Assembly (NCBI GenBank): GCA_016840185.1
Contig: JAEOSV010000218.1
Coordinates: 1 to 9,316, forward strand
Source: Candidatus Hermodarchaeota archaeon
GTDB lineage: Archaea > Asgardarchaeota > Hermodarchaeia > Hermodarchaeales > Hermodarchaeaceae
DNA length: 9,316 bases
Direction: 5' to 3'
Positions 1 to 6,834 of the stretch are shown in pieces; the stretch's first letter is position 1, and every line of letters begins with the position of its first letter. The notes beneath the pieces were generated by a model. It made no database searches, was not told the origin of the DNA, and saw only the letters and a program-made list of their open reading frames with translations. A program made the position numbers and the translations under genes.

Positions 1-905
1 TCGACAATAATGGTGTGCTCAGCTTGAGCAATCGGACTTCCATCTTTGAGTCCTAATACTGCATAATTATGAATGCAACCCTGTTGTTTAAGCTGAGCCA
101 ATGTTTGATTAATTTGGCTTGGTTCAACTAGCTCCGTCATCCATCGGGATGCAAAGGGCAATTGAGCAAATTGAATTTTCATCTGACTGAAAAGAGACCG
201 TAATTTCGCATCCTTAGGGTTACGTGTGCGGGCAAACCCGAAAATATGTCCCGTTTCAAGATTGTCAACAAAGGGGCTACCACTATAGGTGGCAAAGGGT
301 TCAATAGCAACAACCATATTCTTTCTGAGACGAGGAGACGTTACACGGTCACCCCTATGTGCTACCGAAGGAATTGATATCCCCGCATGAAGATTAAACT
401 GTTCAATACTATGACCAGTTAGATTCTCAATGGGTCGAGTTTTCTTCTGATGCATGGCCGTTAATATGGCTTTGGAAATGTTCCAGGTCCGAATTCCCGC
501 ACGAGCTGTTTTAATTGCTGCCTGTAATCCTGCCTCGGCACCTATTATTAACTGTTGAAGTTTCTTGTCATTTCCAACCAGAACAGTTCGGGCATTATCC
601 GCCACATACCCGTCAACATGAGCACCGAGATCAATTTTAACCAAGGCTAATTTTGGGATTTCGCTTCGGTCTTCAAGGTTGGGTGTATAATGGGCGGCAT
701 GATGGTTTATTGAAATATTCATGGGAAACGCAGGATTTCCGCCAAGAGTTCGAATTTTCTGTTCGCCAGCCTCAGCAATTGCTAGGAGTGATTCACCTGC
801 CTTGACCCGTTCACACGTGAATGATAATGCTTCTGAAGCGATTTTGCCTGCAAGCAACAGCTTTTCACGGATTTTTTCGAATTTTGTATTATCGGACATA
901 TCCAT
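1..905 (-). CDS. map: Methionine aminopeptidase, type II (C-terminus cut by window edge)
   Basis: Removes the initiator methionine from new proteins in the cytoplasm, using a dinuclear metal centre. I translated the minus strand by hand. All five metal ligands are visible (numbered from the ATG at 905): Asp92 in KIDLG, Asp103 in YVADNA, His165 in LTGHSIE, Glu202 in VVAIEP and Glu296 in AQAEHT. The second histidine (His173, FNLHAG) and the substrate-side motif NHHAAHYTP (about residues 67-75) are also present. The two histidines and the helical insert after residue 205 are typical of archaeal/eukaryotic type II enzymes. The reading frame leaves the window after AEHTIIV, probably only about ten residues before the natural end, judging from the roughly 295-residue archaeal family. 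Start choice: ATG at 905 lies about 27 nt from a TATA-like element and could be leaderless; ATG at 899 is in frame two codons later. No strong Shine-Dalgarno is visible. It is divergent from the helical-protein gene at 1029. Confidence 0.96.
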   Translation of the reverse strand, partial: MDMSDNTKFEKIREKLLLAGKIASEALSFTCERVKAGESLLAIAEAGEQKIRTLGGNPAFPMNISINHHAAHYTPNLEDRSEIPKLALVKIDLGAHVDGYVADNARTVLVGNDKKLQQLIIGAEAGLQAAIKTARAGIRTWNISKAILTAMHQKKTRPIENLTGHSIEQFNLHAGISIPSVAHRGDRVTSPRLRKNMVVAIEPFATYSGSPFVDNLETGHIFGFARTRNPKDAKLRSLFSQMKIQFAQLPFASRWMTELVEPSQINQTLAQLKQQGCIHNYAVLGLKDGSPIAQAEHTIIV

Positions 906-927
906 TCGTTCCAAGAGTCGTTCCACG

Positions 928-936
928 AAATTATAG
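928..936 (-). promoter_or_regulatory. Putative TATA box for methionine aminopeptidase
   Basis: On the minus strand this reads CTATAATTT. Its centre is about 27 nt upstream of the ATG at 905, which is the usual archaeal TATA-to-transcription-start distance. The transcript would then begin at or near the start codon and be leaderless. That agrees with the lack of a Shine-Dalgarno before this gene. Inferred from position and base content only. Confidence 0.4.
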
Positions 937-965
937 GTGAAATTAGGTCAAAATGGGGCGTTGAC

Positions 966-974
966 TTTAATTTA
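966..974 (+). promoter_or_regulatory. Putative TATA box for the tubulin-like gene cluster
   Basis: TTTAATTTA is the most AT-rich stretch in the 123-nt region between the divergent genes. A start site about 26 nt downstream (near 996-1000) would give a leader of roughly 30 nt before the ATG at 1029. The complement, TAAATTAAA, could also serve the minus-strand aminopeptidase, so the element may be shared. Inference from position. Confidence 0.35.
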
Positions 975-1028
975 GCTATTGCTCCTAGTTTACCTTAGGC
1001 TCAAAAAGAGTTAAGAATAGACTTTCCA

Positions 1029-3773
1029 ATGGTTAAGAAAGGTGGATGTAAGCCACTTACCTCGGGGGCTCCAAATGTGACTACATTAGCAGAGCTTCGT
1101 AAATACTACTCAATGCTCAAAGACATTAGCGCAAAGTGTCGCACTATAATGGGTGGTCTCCCCTCAGAAATTGAGACTTCATTAGAAGATGTTGGAAGGG
1201 AGCTAGTCTCCCTTGAGGGATTTGATAGGGACGCCAAGACGAGTTGGTCCCTTAGCCCGAAGAAGCGACGTCTGGTAAAACAAATTGACCAAAGCCTACC
1301 TAAAGTTGATGAAGATCTCTCTCGTTCATTACGCTTGCATATCGAACTATTGAAGACCTACATGGCTGAGCTTGAAGAGTTGAAAGCGACAATCATGACT
1401 TTTGACATTAAATTAGGACGTAATCTCAACAATCTCTCGTTCCCCTCAACCCAAGGCGGGTATTCCGTTGTTTTACCAGTTCTTTCTCGATTTGTATCTA
1501 ATCTTGAGGGGCTTTCAAAACAGCTCCGAGATGCGCTACTCAAACAGACAAATGACATGCTTGAACAAAACCGGGCACTGATTAAAACCTATGACCGTTT
1601 TGTTGGTATTGACACGAGTGATGTGTCAATCAGTGCTGAACGGGAAACTGTTGATGTGAATACAATCCCAGAGCTTTTTGAATTTCGGAAAACCCTGCGG
1701 CAAGAGCATGAATATCTCACGAGTCGACGTGGGGAAGTGGTTGACACATTACGCGCAAAATTACAGGCCAGTATTGAAACTTCAATGTCACTTTTAGTAA
1801 CAGCACGAAGTTTGAATCTAAAGGTGCCAATGGCGATTAGCACTTCACTTGAAGCGCTGAAGAAGCAACTCAAGGGTGAAACCAATCTCACAACCCTTCT
1901 TGGTCTAGTTCAACAATATGATGGACAGGTGCTAAAAGCTTCCAGCGAAGTTCGGAGCCAAATCCTAGAATTTGGTCACAACCTAAACCGCATTCTAGCA
2001 GGAGCCAATATCTCCAATGATGCAGCCTTTCTACCTCCGCCACCTGAAGAGGTTCCAAAAGATGCAGATTTAGCTGCACTTGTAGCAAGCTATGAACGCT
2101 TACAAGCTTACCAGACAAACGTTGAAACATCAATCCGTGCAGAAACAATGCGAATCATTGATGATTTAACTCGAGCTGTGAAACGCAACGTCCTTCCAAA
2201 TACAGAAGACCTTAACAAATTTGTGAAAGCTCAATCTAAGAAACTGAAGAAAGGCGATCTCAAGATTCTTGTTAAAGTGTATTCTGAAGTTGCCGCACAG
2301 ATAATTGATGAACATGGGAAGTTACTGGCTGAAATTCGAACGCAAGAGGCACTATTAACGCGAATCTCGGAAACGGCTAGTACAATCCTCGATAAGACTA
2401 CGATGGGTGCAGCGCCTGCACCGGTTAGGAGTACTGATATTAGTTTCCCTGAGTTGGTCGAAGCATATGCCCGACTCCGTAAACATGGTGAAAATCGCAT
2501 TGATCTCTTCCGGAAGGCTTGGGAACGTGAACTCAACGCCCTCCTTGCAGAAATCCAGGTGATTAAACCGACTTACCGAGAGTCGTTCAAAACCATGGAA
2601 GCATTCCTGGAAAGCGCAATTACTCAAATCCGGGCTAGTACCAGTTTTGAAGAAATTGAAGGAGTGGCTCGTGAGGCTCAAGGAGATGCGCTCTATAAGG
2701 CACAAGATGCTATTGAAAATCTCAAATATCGTCTCGATCTTAAACTCCGTTTAGCAGTCTCCAAACTTCTCGGCATGGGGTTAAATATCCCATCAGAAGT
2801 CCAAGCAGCGATTCAAGAGCTGACAACAATTGTTCCCGCTAGTGAAACCTATGAAGAGGCAATTCGTAAAGCCCACCATATTGTGGAACTTTTTGAGAAG
2901 CGAATTGTTGGTTATTTCAACCAGACCCTAAATGAGCAAATCAAATCATTTTCTGAACTCACAAGTGTTTCTGCAACCTTGGGAATCAAAACAGACTCCT
3001 ATGTCAAACAGTCTATGAAATTACAGGACAAGTTACCAGCGAACATTGAGGAGCTTCCTGACAGATTTGATGAGCTCAATGAGCTATTAACTGATGCTAA
3101 ACTGCTCAAAGACATTCGTTCAAAGGCAAATGAAGTCTGGCGAAATCTCAATTCTGTTACTGACCTCCTTGAACGCCATGGACAAGCCGAGATTGTAGTT
3201 AAACTAAAAGATCTTCTCGCGCGAGTTCCTGATGCCCTTGACGCCGAGCAAGTTAACACGGTTCTAGAAATATGTATGGCACTCATTGAAGCTCAAAATA
3301 GTGTGCTTGATATTCTCCGTAACATGGAGGCGAAAACTGAACAAGCATACGAGCAATTGTTAGAAAATACTACCGAATACTACTCAACGATAAGACGAGT
3401 TTATGATGCTCGACCGTTGGAATTCAGTAAAATCATTTTTCCACTCGATACATTGCAAAACCTACGTGGGAAATTAGAAACGGTTGATTCTCTCCCTGAA
3501 TCCATTGATATATTCACAACCATTCGAAGCTTAGAGCAACAGTGGTTGGAGAAAATCAAAGAACTCGACGAATGGCACAAGGCGCTCCGCGTATTCCTTG
3601 CTGACTTTAATCCCGCAGCGCCGAAAGCCGAACGGAATCGTCAACTCAATGAAATTGAAAAACGAATTCGCGAAACCTATACTCGCGAGGATACAGCCAG
3701 CTACCTTAATTGGGCTGCCCGAGAGCTTGCAGCCGTTATGATCGAACAGAAATCAAAAGCCAAGAAGAAATAG
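1029..3773 (+). CDS. Large all-helical/coiled-coil protein with internal repeats, unknown function
   Basis: I do not recognise a family. The 914-residue product is almost entirely predicted helix, rich in Leu, Glu, Lys, Ala and Gln, with no signal peptide, membrane segment or nucleotide-binding motif. Two degenerate motifs recur. Motif A (pattern T/S/D-hydrophobic-A/P-E-L, then a conserved Leu-basic pair) occurs near residues 19-31, 212-224, 347-359 and 472-484. Motif B (Pro, then S/x-E/x-hydrophobic-x-x-S/A-L/I-x-x-L) occurs near 44-59, 266-281, 389-404, 513-528 and 587-602. Proline-rich linkers lie at about 335-343 (LPPPPEEVP) and 461-465 (AAPAP). The C-terminus is basic (KSKAKKK). The ATG at 1029 is the only plausible start, because an in-frame TAG lies at 996-998. 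The tubulin/FtsZ-superfamily gene follows after 12 nt, so co-transcription is very likely. A structural or filament-associated role is inference from context. Spectrin-like or SMC-like resemblance would be superficial: no ATPase head is present. Confidence 0.85.
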   Translation: MVKKGGCKPLTSGAPNVTTLAELRKYYSMLKDISAKCRTIMGGLPSEIETSLEDVGRELVSLEGFDRDAKTSWSLSPKKRRLVKQIDQSLPKVDEDLSRSLRLHIELLKTYMAELEELKATIMTFDIKLGRNLNNLSFPSTQGGYSVVLPVLSRFVSNLEGLSKQLRDALLKQTNDMLEQNRALIKTYDRFVGIDTSDVSISAERETVDVNTIPELFEFRKTLRQEHEYLTSRRGEVVDTLRAKLQASIETSMSLLVTARSLNLKVPMAISTSLEALKKQLKGETNLTTLLGLVQQYDGQVLKASSEVRSQILEFGHNLNRILAGANISNDAAFLPPPPEEVPKDADLAALVASYERLQAYQTNVETSIRAETMRIIDDLTRAVKRNVLPNTEDLNKFVKAQSKKLKKGDLKILVKVYSEVAAQIIDEHGKLLAEIRTQEALLTRISETASTILDKTTMGAAPAPVRSTDISFPELVEAYARLRKHGENRIDLFRKAWERELNALLAEIQVIKPTYRESFKTMEAFLESAITQIRASTSFEEIEGVAREAQGDALYKAQDAIENLKYRLDLKLRLAVSKLLGMGLNIPSEVQAAIQELTTIVPASETYEEAIRKAHHIVELFEKRIVGYFNQTLNEQIKSFSELTSVSATLGIKTDSYVKQSMKLQDKLPANIEELPDRFDELNELLTDAKLLKDIRSKANEVWRNLNSVTDLLERHGQAEIVVKLKDLLARVPDALDAEQVNTVLEICMALIEAQNSVLDILRNMEAKTEQAYEQLLENTTEYYSTIRRVYDARPLEFSKIIFPLDTLQNLRGKLETVDSLPESIDIFTTIRSLEQQWLEKIKELDEWHKALRVFLADFNPAAPKAERNRQLNEIEKRIRETYTREDTASYLNWAARELAAVMIEQKSKAKKK

Positions 3774-3785
3774 GGTTGAACTAAC

Positions 3786-5135
3786 ATGGAAGCAACAGAC
3801 GAAGGACCACGTGTCGCCGAAGTATTTGCAATCGGAATAGGAGAATGTGGAAGCAATCTCGTTGGTGCTTACCTGAAACAAGCACGTGAACGTATGCTCC
3901 CACCACGTATCCGAGGATACCTATGTATGAACACTGACCGATCCGATATCACCAAACTTCGCCAGAAATATGATATCCCCAAGGAAAACACGCTCCTGTA
4001 TGGTGCCTCAGACATTGGATGTGGAGGCAACTTCACAGATGGTTACAATTACGTCCATGATTTCAAAGACGTCATCATGGGCCAGTTGACTCAATTGGGT
4101 TTTGAAGGAGTCTCCGGGTTTGTCATCTTCACTTCCTCCGGCGGAGGAACTGGCTGTGGAGGCGCTCCTGCACTAATTGAAATCCTTAAGGAACGATTTC
4201 AGGAAGAAGAGGGGCGGCGAATATTCGTTTATGTCTTTACCGTTCTCCCCTTCAAGGATCAGACATCAGAAGCACTCAATACGATGTGGTCACTCTCCAA
4301 ACTCCTACGTGGACAACTCGAAGATCGTGGTGCAGATCTTGTCTGCCTTCTTAGTAATCGAGCGATGCTCCGACGGATTCTCGCCTGGCGCGAAGGTGAA
4401 GTTGCTGATTTCTTACAAAAGCAGTTGCAAATCGATGTCGCCAAAGTAACTGATGTTGAAGGAATGGTCCCATCAACAGTTGATGGTGCCGATGATGTTT
4501 CAAAAGCCCAAGAATCCGCATTCGTAGAACTCGTAAATCCATTAGCCCTACGCTTTGTCGAGCACATGCTCAGTCCCGGCGTTGTTGAACAAGGTAAAGA
4601 AGTCTTTCCGACAACAGATATTGCTGACTATGCTAGAAAATTAGACCCAATCGTGGTCCCCTGTTTATACACAGATGTTAGCCTAATTCCTTCAGCAGGG
4701 AATATCCCCACACAACTGAAAACAATGGTGAAATACGCTGTTGAACACTGCAGCTTTGCTGAAATCGGTTCCGAGCCAGGAGCCTCATCAACGTACTACA
4801 CCTTTTCAGGAACAAGGGAATATGCTCGGGCTGAATATGACCCACATATCAAACAAGCCCTTCGTCCGTACATAGCAAAGGGAGCAGCAATAACTCCCTG
4901 TTTTGTTTCCTTTGAGGATGAAACTCACCCATCTGATTTGCTTCTCCTCTTAGGACTACCCCAGATTCCAGAGATTGAAGATTTAGTCAACTCGGCCACT
5001 GCACTGGTCGATCTTCACGCTGGACCTTCACCCCTTCGACGAGGTTGGTTCAAGAAATCCAAAGGTGTCAGTGAAGAAGTGCTTCGTGCCTCGATTCGCG
5101 ATGTTGCCGAACTATTCAATCTCGAAATGAAGTAA
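3786..5135 (+). CDS. Tubulin/FtsZ-superfamily GTPase, divergent archaeal type
   Basis: Members of this superfamily bind GTP between an N-terminal Rossmann-like domain and H7, polymerise head to tail, and hydrolyse GTP with the T7 loop of the next subunit. Visible elements: T1 GIGECGSN at 17-24 (close to tubulin GQCGNQ, whereas FtsZ has a glycine run); T2 NTD at 49-51; T3 GCGGNFTDGY at 78-87 (tubulin-like, compare GAGNNWAKGH); the T4 signature GGGTGCGG at 119-126; S5/T5 FTVLPF at 151-156; the ribose/base-side Asn191 in LLSNRAML; and a T7-like TTDIADYARKL at 276-286. In T7 the Asp278-x-x-Asp281 pair matches the catalytic DxxD of FtsZ, but the usual upstream Asn is Thr276. The length of 449 residues equals eukaryotic tubulins. 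There is no FtsZ-type conserved C-terminal peptide. It is neither obviously FtsZ nor CetZ; a divergent tubulin-like clade is my best reading. It sits 12 nt after the helical-protein gene, with only a weak ribosome site. Confidence 0.93.
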   Translation: MEATDEGPRVAEVFAIGIGECGSNLVGAYLKQARERMLPPRIRGYLCMNTDRSDITKLRQKYDIPKENTLLYGASDIGCGGNFTDGYNYVHDFKDVIMGQLTQLGFEGVSGFVIFTSSGGGTGCGGAPALIEILKERFQEEEGRRIFVYVFTVLPFKDQTSEALNTMWSLSKLLRGQLEDRGADLVCLLSNRAMLRRILAWREGEVADFLQKQLQIDVAKVTDVEGMVPSTVDGADDVSKAQESAFVELVNPLALRFVEHMLSPGVVEQGKEVFPTTDIADYARKLDPIVVPCLYTDVSLIPSAGNIPTQLKTMVKYAVEHCSFAEIGSEPGASSTYYTFSGTREYARAEYDPHIKQALRPYIAKGAAITPCFVSFEDETHPSDLLLLLGLPQIPEIEDLVNSATALVDLHAGPSPLRRGWFKKSKGVSEEVLRASIRDVAELFNLEMK

Positions 5136-5147
5136 GCTAGTATTAGT

Positions 5148-5151
5148 GGAG
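5148..5151 (+). promoter_or_regulatory. Ribosome binding site deciding the TTG start at 5162
   Basis: GGAG lies 10 nt upstream of the TTG at 5162, with a further GGA at 5153-5155. The upstream in-frame stop TAG and the absence of any in-frame ATG before codon 333 make this the only sensible start. Confidence 0.6.
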
Positions 5152-5161
5152 TGGAAGACGG

Positions 5162-6169
5162 TTGATAACAGCAGAAGAATTGCTGGAGCGCATCCTCATT
5201 CTCACCACAGTTAACTCTACACTAATTCATGCACTCATCACCATCGAAGCGGAAGGAGACCTGAATTCTCAACAGATTAATCAGCTTGCAGGTGGTGTCC
5301 GAACGGTTCGTGAATCGGTTGAACAGGCCCTCAGCGATTCAAAGAACAACAGCTCTTCTGGTTCCTCGTTCGTGGATGACACCATTAAAGTAATTCTCAC
5401 CCACCTCGAACGTATTGAAACCGCTCTGGATTCTTATGCGAAATCCCGGAAAGAAAAAGTCTCCAAAGCTAAAGTTAAAGAACCTCTGATTGCGACCCAA
5501 CAATTAGTCGCTGAAGCGACCGAAGACCTTGCCGGACTCACGGGGAAACCTTTCCAACGTCGTCTTTCTATCTCTGATCCCGAAAAACTTCTGCCCCCCA
5601 TTCAACAGTTATTGGATAAGTATTCGAGTCGAAGCCATCTGCTTTTACCCAATTATTGGTTTGAATCCTGCCGGGAATTATTCCGATACAGCGAACCACG
5701 TGATGTTATTAAACAAGTCACACGCATCGCCAGTCAAGTCTTTTACAATCTGGCTCGCCGATTTCTTGCAGAAGCCCCTTGTGCGGGACTCCTTCAAGAA
5801 CTAGCAAGGCGTGGCACTGTGGGAACTGAACTAACCAGCCGCGAACGGAATAAAATCGCCGGAACTAGCAGTGAATTCTATGAACAGCTAGACAATGCAC
5901 TGAAAGAGAATTCAGTGAAATCAAGCATTAGCGAGGCAAAACGAAATCTCCGATCCTTTGATTGGGGACCAGCGGATGCCGAGAAGCGCGTGGTGGGTGT
6001 GATCCATCGCAGTGCACGAGAACTCGTAGATCAAGCCACCGATAGTAAAACTCTTTCAGATTCCGAACGGATTATCCATGCTGAGCTCAGCCGTTATATC
6101 TGTGGGTTAGCTGCAAATCTCCACAGTTTACCCCGTTTCAATCAATTATTAACGGATATGAAAGTCTAA
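5162..6169 (+). CDS. Helical protein of unknown function, third gene of the tubulin-like cluster
   Basis: I do not recognise this 335-residue protein. It starts at TTG, 26 nt after the tubulin-like gene stops, and has no internal Met until residue 333. It appears entirely helical and soluble. An N-terminal helical hairpin (about 1-57) is followed by a Ser/Asn-rich linker (58-70), a second helix (71-96), a basic segment (94-107, rich in Lys), and a larger helical C-terminal domain (about 110-330). The C-terminal domain contains distinctive aromatic stretches (LLPNYWFESCRELFRY near 161-176, FDWGPADAE near 266-274). There is no signal peptide, membrane segment or catalytic motif. Spacing and order suggest co-expression with the tubulin-superfamily GTPase, so an adaptor, regulator or filament-binding role is possible but inferred from context only. 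Its stop codon overlaps the stop of the convergent gene. Confidence 0.82.
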   Translation: MITAEELLERILILTTVNSTLIHALITIEAEGDLNSQQINQLAGGVRTVRESVEQALSDSKNNSSSGSSFVDDTIKVILTHLERIETALDSYAKSRKEKVSKAKVKEPLIATQQLVAEATEDLAGLTGKPFQRRLSISDPEKLLPPIQQLLDKYSSRSHLLLPNYWFESCRELFRYSEPRDVIKQVTRIASQVFYNLARRFLAEAPCAGLLQELARRGTVGTELTSRERNKIAGTSSEFYEQLDNALKENSVKSSISEAKRNLRSFDWGPADAEKRVVGVIHRSARELVDQATDSKTLSDSERIIHAELSRYICGLAANLHSLPRFNQLLTDMKV

Positions 6170-6768
6170 GTGGGATAGAGGCGTTTTTTCAATTGTGCGT
6201 TCCCAGTTTCAACATCGTAGTCAATTAACTCTGCTCGGGAAAGGTCTCCTAATGCCTTTCTGATGGCTGTAGGTTCGTGTCCCGCTGTCTTGGTTATTTC
6301 ATCCCGGCTCATTTTTTTCTTTCGTCCATGTAAAAGGAACAAGGTCTTCGCATGGGGTTGGGCATAGAAGACATCTTCAAGCAATGCAATGTACAGCGCT
6401 AATAATTCTTGCACCGGGATGGTTTCTTCCTGTGCAGAAACAAGCTCCTTGTAGGTATCAGACATCTTCTCTAACTGAGTTTTAATCGCATTGAGCTCGG
6501 ATTCCAAGGCTCGGTTCTTCACCATCAAATCCGTCGTTTGGTCAGCGGATTCTTTCAATTCGGCGATGGTACGTTCCAATCGTTCAAGGGTGGCGGTTTT
6601 GTTTTGGAGCTCTTCTGTTAATTCAGCGATACGTGCTTCCGCAGTTGCATTCAATTCTCGTTGAGCAACCAGTTCTTTATTCATGGCCTTGACGATTATG
6701 TTGACTTTTTTCACAGCTGTTGATACTTCAGCGGGGTAATCTTTCTCGGTTGGTTTCTTTGTTGCCAT
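6166..6768 (-). CDS. Coiled-coil protein with C-terminal winged-helix domain
   Basis: This 200-residue protein has a Lys-rich N-terminus, then a long amphipathic coiled coil (about residues 30-115, heptad-like Leu/Ile/Ala spacing, many Glu and Lys). A short helical segment follows (EETIPVQELLALYIALLEDVFYAQ). It ends in a 60-residue winged-helix-like domain (about 138-200) in which MSRDEITKTAGHEPTAIRKALGDL looks like the helix-turn-helix and LIDYDVE/AQLKKRL the wing. A DNA-binding regulator or chromatin-type protein that dimerises through the coil is likely; its target is unknown. I chose ATG at 6768 because AGGGTGA (6774-6780 on the plus strand) is a good Shine-Dalgarno five bases before it. 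A GTG at 6777, three codons upstream, overlaps that site and is less likely. It lies 66 nt downstream of the AIR-synthase-like gene with its own TATA-like element, so it may be transcribed both with that gene and alone. Confidence 0.8.
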   Translation of the reverse strand: MATKKPTEKDYPAEVSTAVKKVNIIVKAMNKELVAQRELNATAEARIAELTEELQNKTATLERLERTIAELKESADQTTDLMVKNRALESELNAIKTQLEKMSDTYKELVSAQEETIPVQELLALYIALLEDVFYAQPHAKTLFLLHGRKKKMSRDEITKTAGHEPTAIRKALGDLSRAELIDYDVETGNAQLKKRLYPT

Positions 6769-6773
6769 GGGGC

Positions 6774-6780
6774 TCACCCT
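6774..6780 (-). promoter_or_regulatory. Shine-Dalgarno site deciding the ATG start at 6768
   Basis: The minus strand reads AGGGTGA followed by GCCCC and the ATG at 6768. It overlaps the alternative GTG at 6777, which argues for the shorter protein. Confidence 0.6.
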
Positions 6781-6811
6781 ACGTTGTCCGTATACATTGC
6801 TTAGATTACTT

Positions 6812-6819
6812 CTATTTAT
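6812..6819 (-). promoter_or_regulatory. Putative TATA box for the winged-helix gene
   Basis: The minus strand reads ATAAATAG, centred about 47 nt upstream of the ATG at 6768. Transcription would start near 6788, leaving a leader of about 20 nt that includes the Shine-Dalgarno. It is flanked by the inverted repeat CCGTAT (6788-6793) and ATACGG (6822-6827), which could be an operator. Inference from sequence and spacing. Confidence 0.45.
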
Positions 6820-6834
6820 GGATACGGTCTTCTC

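Noticed and set aside
721..936. A 71-codon plus-strand open frame opposite the aminopeptidase gene
   Set aside because: It lies antisense to the well-supported aminopeptidase coding sequence, has no recognisable domain and no ribosome site. It is a shadow frame.
1358..3286. Several minus-strand open frames inside the helical-protein gene
   Set aside because: They overlap one another in different frames, have Ser/Arg/Cys-rich translations typical of reverse-frame artefacts, and sit inside a continuous 914-codon gene.
1029..3773. The large coiled-coil protein as an SMC/Rad50-type ATPase
   Set aside because: No Walker A, signature or Walker B motif is present at either end, and the helical region is broken into repeat units rather than two long arms around a hinge.
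4534..4580. Reading the segment FVELVNPLALRFVEHMLSP as the T7 loop, which would mean the catalytic acid is lost
   Set aside because: It better fits helix H7. The segment after it, TTDIADYARKL, aligns with FtsZ NLDFADVRTIM and retains both aspartates.
6769..6777. GTG at 6777 as start of the winged-helix protein, giving 203 residues
   Set aside because: The GTG overlaps the AGGGTGA ribosome site, which is placed correctly for the ATG at 6768.
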